DNA of 10,380 nt from NCBI GenBank assembly GCA_031283785.1, contig JAITBC010000163.1:1-10380 (forward strand), in the 5' to 3' direction. Positions 1-6,474 of the stretch are shown here, piece after piece. Positions within the stretch are counted from its first letter, which is position 1. Each line of letters begins with the position of its first letter. The position numbers were made by a program, and so were the translations under genes. Source of the DNA: Tannerella sp. GTDB taxonomy: Bacteria > Bacteroidota > Bacteroidia > Bacteroidales > Tannerellaceae. A model generated the notes under the pieces. The model was not told the DNA's origin. It did no database searches and saw nothing but the letters and a program-made list of their open reading frames with translations.

Positions 1-87
1 AGTTCCATGTCTATTAATGATGATAATCCCGAACGGGTAAATTCATCGTTCACAAAAGAAATTCCTCCGAATGGAATGATTGTTTGA
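1..87 (+). CDS. C-terminal end of an unidentified CDS (5' part outside window)
   Basis: Frame 1 is open from the first base to a TGA at 85-87 and gives 28 residues ending in FTKEIPPNGMIV. No family can be assigned from so short a tail. A final beta strand of the form 'F..xIPPxGxxV' is common at the C-terminal beta-sandwich of secreted glycoside hydrolases, for example alpha-galactosidase-like enzymes, which would fit the glycan-degrading neighbourhood, but this is inference. The next gene starts 172 bp downstream on the same strand. A chance open frame of 28 codons cannot be excluded, so the entry is tentative. Confidence 0.5.
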   Translation, partial: SSMSINDDNPERVNSSFTKEIPPNGMIV

Positions 88-259
88 TTTTTTTGTTGTA
101 CCTTTACGCCCATGTGCAAGTCTATTTTATTTACAATTTGCAGTCATAAAAACAGGTGAAATTTCGCACATGACAAAGCATTGGCTAATTTATTTTATAT
201 CAGCGCTTTGTTTTCTTTTGATGACTACCGACTTGCGGATTTAAGGTATAATAAGATTA
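88..259 (+). promoter_or_regulatory. Leader region upstream of the SusC-like gene, with weak -7-like box
   Basis: This 172-bp AT-rich gap precedes the receptor gene. The best match to the Bacteroidota -7 element TAnnTTTG is TACCTTTA at 99-106 (7 of 8 positions). A TTTG at 83-86 lies only 12 bp upstream of it, closer than the usual spacing of about 19-21 bp, so the promoter call is weak. No Shine-Dalgarno sequence is visible before the ATG at 260, which is usual for this phylum. No ECF sigma or FecR-type anti-sigma gene is visible immediately upstream, although STN-containing SusC receptors are often controlled by such a pair. Confidence 0.3.
173..211 (+). terminator. Possible hairpin followed by a T-rich run (terminator or leader structure)
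   Basis: ACAAAGC at 173-179 is the exact reverse complement of GCTTTGT at 205-211. A second short pairing, GCT 184-186 with AGC 202-204, could extend the stem after a 4-nt bulge. The T-rich run TTTTCTTTT follows at 211-219. It could terminate the gene ending at 87 or act as an attenuator in the receptor leader. The stem is short and AT-rich with a large loop, so chance is a real alternative. Confidence 0.3.
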
Positions 260-2917
260 ATGTACTTAAAAGAGAAACACAAACAGAACGAGTTGCCTCC
301 TAAACGAAGTAATTCCTTATTGAAACATGAAGTTGTCTGCCTGTTGACGGTAGCCTTGTGCAGTTTCGCTTTTCCAACGAATGTGTATACGCAGAAAGTA
401 ACCCTTAATTATCGTAATACCTCTCTTGAAACGATTTTTAAGGACATTGAAAAGCAAAGCGGATACAGTATCTTCTATTCGGACGAGATAAACTACCGAC
501 AGCCGGCAAGCGTGAACGTACGGGACAAAGCCGTTCCAGAGGCGCTTGACGCCGTCTTTGCGAACACCGACTTGATGTACACCATTACCGGTAAGTATGT
601 AAATGTGCAGAAAAAAGGAGCCGTAACGACGACGCCTAAAAGCAAAAGCATTCAAATTACCGGAAGCGTATTTGATGAAAACAATGAGCCTGTTCCCGGA
701 GCTACGATTATAGTGAAAGGAACCACGCGCGGGGTCATCACCGACGTTGATGGAACGTTTACCATTCAGGCAACGCCTGAAGACCAGCTGGAAATATCTT
801 ATCTGGGTTATCAGGTCTTAACAGTACCTGTCGGCAAACAGACCTTCATCCGCGTAACGCTCAAGCCCCAAACCAACGAGCTGGACGAGGTCACTATCGT
901 AGCATTCGGTAAACAGAAGAAAGAAAGTGTGATTTCGTCCATAACTGCGGTAAATGTCAAAGACCTGAAAGTGCCCAGCAGTAATCTGACAACGGCTTTT
1001 GCCGGAAGAATGGCCGGTCTGATTTCATACCAGCGTAGCGGAGAACCTGGGCAGGACAATGCCGATTTTTTTATTCGCGGAGTCACCACATTCGGATACA
1101 AGACCAGCCCCTTGATTCTGATTGATGGGATAGAATTGTCAACAACCGATCTGGCGCGTATTCATACCGACGATATAGCCAGTTTCAGCATCCTTAAAGA
1201 TGCCACCGCCACGGCTCTGTATGGAGCGCGCGGTGCGAACGGCGTTATTCTGGTCACTACCAAACAGGGAATTGAAGGGAAGGCGAAGTTGACCGTCAGA
1301 ATTGAAAATTCATGGTCAACGCCTACGCAAAACGTAAAACTGGCTGATCCTGTAACTTATATGAGATTAGCCAATGAAGCTGTATTAACACGTGATCCGC
1401 TTGGGATTACACGTTATTCCGACAAAAAAATTGCCGGTACGGAAGCCGGCGGAAATCCTATATTTTATCCGGCTAATAATTGGCGTGAGCTGTTATTTAA
1501 GGATTATGCGATGAACCAACGGGCAAATTTGAATGTAACGGGTGGCGGAAATATAGCGCGATATTTTGTTTCGGCCTCTTACAGCAAAGATAATGGGATT
1601 TTGAAGGTGGATAAACGCAATAATTTCAACAATAATATCAACCTGCAAAAATATACGCTTCGTTCGAATGTAAACATTGACATTACCAAAAGTACGGAAC
1701 TGATTGTCCGTTTGAGCGGGAATTTTGACAATTATTCCGGACCCGTCGATGGGGGCAGCGAAATGTATAATCTGGTCATGCATTCCAATCCCGTGTTGTT
1801 TCCGGCTTATTATCCGGCTTCGGAACAGTATAAATATGTCAATCATATCATGTTCGGGAATTATGATCAGGCTCAGTATGTGAACCCTTATGCGCAAATG
1901 GTCAGAGGATACAAGGATTACAACCGCTCGCAAATGATTGCTCAACTTGATTTAAGGCAAGATCTGAATATGTTTACGGAAGGATTAAGCGTCAGAGCAA
2001 TGTTCAATGTTACCCGCGATTCATATTATGAAATATCCCGTGCATACAATCCCTATTACTATGAGTTAGCCTATTATGATCCGCTGACGGGCGGATATCA
2101 ACTCAATTTATTGAATGAAGACTCCGGATCGGAATATCTCGGATGGGGTCAAGGAGCAAAAACCGTCGATTCGGATATATATTTGGAAGCAGCCATAGAT
2201 TATAACCGTACATTCAACGAAAAAAACATGGTAAGCGGACTGTTGGTATTTATTATGAAAGACCGGATGATTGCCGACGCTGAAAATCTGCAGGAGACAT
2301 TACCATACAGAAACTCAGGTGTCTCCGGACGTACTACCTATTCCTATAACAGTCGGTATTTTGTCGAATTTAATTTCGGATATTATGCCGTGATTTGGGA
2401 CATTGTCGAAAGCGACGAAGAACATTGTTACGACTGGTTTTTTCATGCTGAAGGCAAGTCGCTTTCGTTCGAACGCGGAGAGACAAGCCTGCCTGCGGAA
2501 AACGAATTTATATATCCCGCCATCACAAACGTTAAAAAACAATGCCTCCCTGATAAATCGGGCGTAGCTCGTTGGGACAATGACGAGCACTCATTGGAAG
2601 TCTGGTTTCCGAACATGGCCGGACAGGAAATCTATGTTTCCCGTATGCCCACGGGAGAAGAAACCAGGACGGCGCCGTTGATGGTCTTACGACGGAAATC
2701 AAAGCAGGCCGGATTCCTGTCGGTTATACGACCGGCAAAAGAGGGAAAAGAAAAATCTGCAAAATACAGTATCCGTACCAGGACGGAAACCAACGGGGAT
2801 ACGTTTATTACAATATCTTCCGGAAAGACGGAAGACCAAATCATCCTCAGGAAAGAAAAAGTAACTTACGGAAGAGAAGGTCAAAATCCCATAGAAGTAA
2901 AATTGTCCGAACCCTAA
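260..2917 (+). CDS. Chimeric ORF: SusC/RagA TonB-dependent receptor (N-terminal ~707 aa) fused to a heparinase II/III-like lyase C-terminal domain
   Basis: Residues 1 to about 707 are a SusC-family outer-membrane glycan importer. There is an N-terminal signal sequence (hydrophobic core about 24-40), an STN domain (about 46-118) of the kind that signals to anti-sigma factors, and a carboxypeptidase-regulatory-like domain (about 132-203, with GATIIVKGTTRGVITDVDG). A TonB-box-like ELDEVTIVAFG (207-217) follows, then a plug (about 222-337, with YGARGANGVILVTTKQG) and the first part of the barrel up to SRYFVEFNFGY. From about residue 708 the sequence changes to a beta-sandwich pattern (YAVIWDIVES, HCYDWFFHAEG, VLRRK, GFLSVIRP) typical of the C-terminal domain of heparinase II/III-like polysaccharide lyases. 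Intact SusC proteins are usually about 1000-1100 residues and are followed by susD; both the barrel end and susD are absent. The product probably cannot form a working pore. A natural deletion fusion and an assembly chimera remain equally possible. Confidence 0.85.
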   Translation: MYLKEKHKQNELPPKRSNSLLKHEVVCLLTVALCSFAFPTNVYTQKVTLNYRNTSLETIFKDIEKQSGYSIFYSDEINYRQPASVNVRDKAVPEALDAVFANTDLMYTITGKYVNVQKKGAVTTTPKSKSIQITGSVFDENNEPVPGATIIVKGTTRGVITDVDGTFTIQATPEDQLEISYLGYQVLTVPVGKQTFIRVTLKPQTNELDEVTIVAFGKQKKESVISSITAVNVKDLKVPSSNLTTAFAGRMAGLISYQRSGEPGQDNADFFIRGVTTFGYKTSPLILIDGIELSTTDLARIHTDDIASFSILKDATATALYGARGANGVILVTTKQGIEGKAKLTVRIENSWSTPTQNVKLADPVTYMRLANEAVLTRDPLGITRYSDKKIAGTEAGGNPIFYPANNWRELLFKDYAMNQRANLNVTGGGNIARYFVSASYSKDNGILKVDKRNNFNNNINLQKYTLRSNVNIDITKSTELIVRLSGNFDNYSGPVDGGSEMYNLVMHSNPVLFPAYYPASEQYKYVNHIMFGNYDQAQYVNPYAQMVRGYKDYNRSQMIAQLDLRQDLNMFTEGLSVRAMFNVTRDSYYEISRAYNPYYYELAYYDPLTGGYQLNLLNEDSGSEYLGWGQGAKTVDSDIYLEAAIDYNRTFNEKNMVSGLLVFIMKDRMIADAENLQETLPYRNSGVSGRTTYSYNSRYFVEFNFGYYAVIWDIVESDEEHCYDWFFHAEGKSLSFERGETSLPAENEFIYPAITNVKKQCLPDKSGVARWDNDEHSLEVWFPNMAGQEIYVSRMPTGEETRTAPLMVLRRKSKQAGFLSVIRPAKEGKEKSAKYSIRTRTETNGDTFITISSGKTEDQIILRKEKVTYGREGQNPIEVKLSEP
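2384..2917 (+). pseudogene. Remnant of a polysaccharide lyase gene (C-terminal beta-sandwich only), in frame with the SusC part
   Basis: These last 177 codons of the chimeric ORF show no receptor features. The visible patterns are YAVIWDIVESDEEHCYDWFFH (residues 709-729, spanning two strands), WDNDEHSLEVWFP (772-784), RMPTGEE (795-801) and LMVLRRKSKQAGFLSVIRP (807-825). This arrangement, with a late 'RR....F..V..P' strand pair, is familiar from the C-terminal domain of heparinase II/III and related alginate or glycosaminoglycan lyases. The alpha/alpha-toroid catalytic domain that should precede it is missing, so no lyase activity is expected. The exact lyase family and substrate cannot be read from this piece. 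The downstream Asp-rich gene begins 30 bp after the stop and was presumably the lyase's operon partner. Confidence 0.6.
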
Positions 2918-2947
2918 TAATTCAATAACTCATAACACGCAAACAAT

Positions 2948-4711
2948 ATGAAAATGCAACAAACTATTTTTATCCTCTCCGCTTTGTGGATATCATCCGC
3001 CCCCCTGTCTGCACAAAAAGAGGCGGCAAAATATTGGAATACGGCAACCCCATTGACGCCATACAGGTTACCTCCCCCTCCGCCCGATTATATGCCCGAA
3101 TACATTGACCTGACAGGCGACGGCAAGTCGGACGCAATTCAATCCGTTACGTCTAACGGCATACCCGTCCTGTGGATAGACGACGACGGTGATATGGAAA
3201 AAGACGATTTGGAAGGCGATACCGACAACGATTGCCTGCTCATCGATCGTAATAAAGATGGGCGCTTCGGTTCATGGGGCGATCTGATCATCGACTGGGT
3301 AGATGCCGATGGCGACGGAGATGCGGACATGCAGGTAGTCGTGGAATATCCGGACAGCATACCGGATACCGTCTGGCCGAATGGACATTACATGTGGGTG
3401 CTGGATACCGATCACGATCAGGTATTCAATTACATTGACTGGAATACGCTCAAACTCCGTAACTGGGAAAGGATTGAAACATCCAATTTTTATACTGATT
3501 ATAGCGGGAACACGGCATTCCTGAAAATCCACGCATATACCGGTGGAATAGATGATCTGAGGCTCAACTGGGAGAATCCGTTCCTGTTTTATGACCCCGA
3601 CGGCGACGGACGTTCGGAAGTAGCGATCCGTTTAGTGGATTCCCCCCGCTATTATGAAGGAGAAGTGGAAGGGAAAACCGTGCAACGGGTAAAATTAAGC
3701 GGTAAAATAGACTGGGTATCGCTTGCCGTAGACATGGACAATGATAACGGACCGGGCAACGATTTTGATTTCGACTTTACCGTCAGTTTCCGCGGGCCGG
3801 GCTTCGACTACATGGATCAGGTACACAAAATACCACGCCTCAGAGGACTGCCTCAAGCGGACAAATATTTCGCAGATCCGCGTTTCCGCCGGTTGGACGA
3901 ATTAATTTATCCCGATCATGACGCCGCAAAGAAACGAATTTTCACCGGAGAATGGAGTCAGATATACTTTGTCTATGACGAAGACGACGACTGTAAACGC
4001 TGGGAACGCGTAGAACTTCTGGAACCCCGCAATCCCTTCCTGTCAGGAACGCGCAAAGGCGGAATCGACAATAATCCCCAGGCGGACGCCGCAGGCGACA
4101 GGGGAGAATGGGACTTGGATGCCTCCGGGGGAGGGAAACTGTATATAGGGAATTTCGACGGTCGTTTACACCTGTTCGGCGCCGAATGGGGATGTTGGCG
4201 CATTGATCAGAATGCAGGCGCCTATCATGGATACGACAGAAGTTGGTTGAACAAAACTCCCCGTGAATTTGCCACCGTCAAATATACCGATCGTGATAAC
4301 AACGGCTTTTTCGATTACGTGGAATACGACCTGGACGGGGATACGATTTTTGAACAAACCATCGATCTGAAAACGCTCGGCATTGACGATCGTTGCGAAA
4401 TCATTGACATTTCAGGCTTTGAATATGCCGATTATATGGCGCTGAAACGGGAAATAGCAGACGGAATGAAGGCAAATGCACTCTCGGCCGAAAAAACGGC
4501 AAAACGCTACGGATTGAATGTAACATGGTATGCCAAACTACATGAATCGCTTTCCATGTATGAAAAATACACCAACAGTTACTGGCTTCAGCTGTATCTT
4601 TACAAAGATTTGCAATATCATTTTGAGCGGAAAAAAGACCGCAAAAAACTCGTCCTGCTTGATAAAGCATACTTTTCTGCCGACTGGGGACTGATGTTGC
4701 AGGACGACTGA
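2948..4711 (+). CDS. Secreted Asp-rich, EF-hand-like calcium-binding protein of unknown function
   Basis: I do not recognise a named family. Residues 1-22 form a signal peptide with likely cleavage after LSA before QKE. A Pro-rich stretch follows (RLPPPPPDYMP, 40-50). At least seven DxDxDG-type acidic loops are visible: DLTGDGKSD (54-62), DDDGD (78-82), DTDND and DRNKDG (91-105), DADGDGDAD (119-127), DTDHD (153-157), DPDGDGRSE (216-224), DMDNDN (262-267), and DRDNNG with DLDGD (448-465). Such loops bind calcium in EF-hand, dockerin and thrombospondin type 3 repeats. The middle part (about 165-440) is Trp/Tyr-rich and beta-like. The last 100 residues look helical and basic. It starts 30 bp after the chimeric gene with no promoter between them, so it was probably an operon member of the same PUL. 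A role in binding or cutting an extracellular polysaccharide is inference. An alternative start at M3 (2954) would change little. Confidence 0.8.
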   Translation: MKMQQTIFILSALWISSAPLSAQKEAAKYWNTATPLTPYRLPPPPPDYMPEYIDLTGDGKSDAIQSVTSNGIPVLWIDDDGDMEKDDLEGDTDNDCLLIDRNKDGRFGSWGDLIIDWVDADGDGDADMQVVVEYPDSIPDTVWPNGHYMWVLDTDHDQVFNYIDWNTLKLRNWERIETSNFYTDYSGNTAFLKIHAYTGGIDDLRLNWENPFLFYDPDGDGRSEVAIRLVDSPRYYEGEVEGKTVQRVKLSGKIDWVSLAVDMDNDNGPGNDFDFDFTVSFRGPGFDYMDQVHKIPRLRGLPQADKYFADPRFRRLDELIYPDHDAAKKRIFTGEWSQIYFVYDEDDDCKRWERVELLEPRNPFLSGTRKGGIDNNPQADAAGDRGEWDLDASGGGKLYIGNFDGRLHLFGAEWGCWRIDQNAGAYHGYDRSWLNKTPREFATVKYTDRDNNGFFDYVEYDLDGDTIFEQTIDLKTLGIDDRCEIIDISGFEYADYMALKREIADGMKANALSAEKTAKRYGLNVTWYAKLHESLSMYEKYTNSYWLQLYLYKDLQYHFERKKDRKKLVLLDKAYFSADWGLMLQDD

Positions 4712-4815
4712 CGGCCATTCGTTGCGCCCCAGAACTTTTTTTATTCGTGCACGCTTGGAAATCCGGAATTTTTATGTAATTTTGCAACAAAAATATAAAT
4801 AATTCCTTTAAACCA
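4712..4815 (+). promoter_or_regulatory. Intergenic promoter of comM
   Basis: TAATTTTG at 4777-4784 matches the Bacteroidota -7 consensus TAnnTTTG in full. A -33-like CTTG lies at 4754-4757, and TTGG at 4755-4758 leaves an 18-bp spacer, close to the expected distance. Transcription would start near 4790, giving a leader of about 25 nt that is A/T-rich and lacks a Shine-Dalgarno site. The spacing and full -7 match make this the best promoter in the window. No convincing terminator hairpin was found after the gene ending at 4711. Confidence 0.6.
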
Positions 4816-6357
4816 ATGTTAGTCAAAACGTTTGCAGCCGCAGTAAATGGGATATCCGCAACAATAATAACGATTGAAGTAAGCAGCACGAAAGGAATAC
4901 AATTTTTTCTGGTGGGTTTGCCGGATGTTGCCGTACGCGAAAGTCACGAACGGATCATCTCCGCACTGCAGGTGAACGGCTATAAATTCCCGCGTAGCCG
5001 CATCATCGTAAACATGGCGCCTGCCGATATACGAAAAGAAGGTTCCGCATACGACTTACCGCTGGCAATCGGCATCATGGCCGCAGCCGGCGATATTGAT
5101 TCGACGCGCCTTGACAAATATATGCTTATGGGCGAATTGTCGCTTGACGGCAGCCTTCTGCCGATAAGAGGCGCCCTGCCTATTGCAATCAAAGCACGCG
5201 AAGAAGGATTCAAAGGATTTATTCTGCCTAAACAAAACGCTTATGAGGCGGCAGTAGTAGAGGAATTGGAAATTTTAGGCGCTGAGAACATAAAAGATGT
5301 AATTGATTTTTTCAGTGGTAAGAACACGCTGCAATCTACAATCATCAATACCCGTGATGATTTTTTTGCGGAACATCAACATTTTGACGGCGACTTTTCC
5401 GACGTACGCGGACAGGAAAATGTGAAACGCGCCCTCGAAGTAGCAGCTGCCGGAGGACATAATATCATAATGGTAGGCCCCCCGGGAAGCGGGAAGTCGA
5501 TGTTAGCCAGGCGGCTGCCGTCTATTCTTCCGCCTCTTACCATTCAGGAAGCACTCGAGACGACAAAAATTCATTCGGTAGCCGGGAAAATAGGAGAGCA
5601 TGTCTCATTACTGTCGCAACGGCCTTTCCGTTCGCCTCACCATACCATATCGAATGTTGCAATGGTAGGAGGAGGCTCTTTTCCCCAGCCGGGAGAGATA
5701 AGCCTTGCCCACAACGGCATATTATTCCTCGACGAACTGCCGGAATTTAACAGGAATGTACTGGAAGTGCTCCGCCAACCTCTTGAAGACAGGCATATAA
5801 ATATATCAAGGGCACGGTTTGCGGTTGATTATCCGGCCGGATTCATGCTGGTAGCATCGATGAATCCATGCCCGTGTGGATATTATAACCACCCGACCCG
5901 TCCCTGCGTATGCCCTCCGGGAGCTGTTCAGAAATATATGAACCGCATCTCCGGCCCGCTGTTGGACCGTATCGATATACAGATAGAAATAGTGCCGGTG
6001 CCGTTTGAAAAGATCTCGGAACAGAAACATTCCGAGACGAGTGCGAGTGTACGTGAACGTGTTGTCCGCGCACGCGAAATACAGAAAGAACGTTTTATCG
6101 GCAGCGAAGGTGTGTATTGTAATGCCCGTATGGATTCCAGGCATCTTCATAAATATGCCGTTCCCGATAATACGGGATTGGCATTACTGAAAAACGCAAT
6201 GCAGCGATTGAGCCTGTCGGCACGCGCTTACGACCGCATCCTGAAATTATCGCGGACAATTGCAGACCTCGACGGCTCGGATAATATCCTGTCACATCAT
6301 CTTGCCGAAGCCATCAATTATCGCAATTTAGACCGCGAAAGTTGGGGCATATTATGA
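4816..6357 (+). CDS. comM: ComM/YifB-family Mg-chelatase-like AAA+ ATPase (branch-migration helicase)
   Basis: The 513-residue length fits the ComM/YifB family. Domains in order are an N-terminal ChlI-like Lon-protease-fold domain (about 20-140, with FFLVGLPDVAVRES and NMAPADIRKEGSAYDLPLA), the AAA+ core (about 190-395) and the Mg-chelatase C-terminal domain (about 405-510). Walker A is GPPGSGKS (221-228), Walker B is ILFLDE (302-307), the sensor-1 region is SMNPCPCG (348-355), and the arginine-finger motif is GPLLDRIDI (380-388). Four cysteines (352, 354, 364, 366) form the family's usual zinc-ligand-like cluster. In Vibrio cholerae ComM acts as a hexameric helicase that promotes branch migration of donor DNA during natural transformation, and homologues occur in many non-competent bacteria. 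The start is supported by MLVKTFAAAV, the usual beginning. It has its own promoter, and ruvB, another branch-migration motor, lies two genes downstream. Confidence 0.93.
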   Translation: MLVKTFAAAVNGISATIITIEVSSTKGIQFFLVGLPDVAVRESHERIISALQVNGYKFPRSRIIVNMAPADIRKEGSAYDLPLAIGIMAAAGDIDSTRLDKYMLMGELSLDGSLLPIRGALPIAIKAREEGFKGFILPKQNAYEAAVVEELEILGAENIKDVIDFFSGKNTLQSTIINTRDDFFAEHQHFDGDFSDVRGQENVKRALEVAAAGGHNIIMVGPPGSGKSMLARRLPSILPPLTIQEALETTKIHSVAGKIGEHVSLLSQRPFRSPHHTISNVAMVGGGSFPQPGEISLAHNGILFLDELPEFNRNVLEVLRQPLEDRHINISRARFAVDYPAGFMLVASMNPCPCGYYNHPTRPCVCPPGAVQKYMNRISGPLLDRIDIQIEIVPVPFEKISEQKHSETSASVRERVVRAREIQKERFIGSEGVYCNARMDSRHLHKYAVPDNTGLALLKNAMQRLSLSARAYDRILKLSRTIADLDGSDNILSHHLAEAINYRNLDRESWGIL

Positions 6358-6474
6358 TTTGCAATAAAAAATTACTATTTTTGTATTCACATTGACAACA
6401 AAGCATGTATATCACAGAGTAACGGATATGCAAGTCTTATGATATATCGGCATAATAATTAAAAATATACGCAT
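6358..6474 (+). promoter_or_regulatory. Intergenic promoter of the GH92-ruvB unit
   Basis: TATTTTTG at 6376-6383 matches the -7 consensus TAnnTTTG completely. The nearest TTTG (6358-6361) is only 14 bp upstream, so the -33 element is weak or degenerate. Transcription would start near 6390 and leave a leader of about 85 nt. No strong hairpin was seen in that leader. The box lies just after the comM stop, so comM readthrough may also feed the downstream genes. Confidence 0.45.

Noticed and set aside
2300..2420. Insertion sequence or attachment site at the chimera joint
   Set aside because: No inverted repeats, target duplication or transposase remnant are visible on either side of about 2384.
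4755..4775. Imperfect palindrome AAATCCGGAATTT as a terminator for the upstream gene
   Set aside because: The stem is very short around TCCGGA, has no loop of normal size and sits within the comM promoter spacer.
5871..5916. Cys-rich cluster in ComM as a novel metal site
   Set aside because: The CPCG and CVC motifs at residues 352-366 belong to the normal ComM/YifB family pattern.
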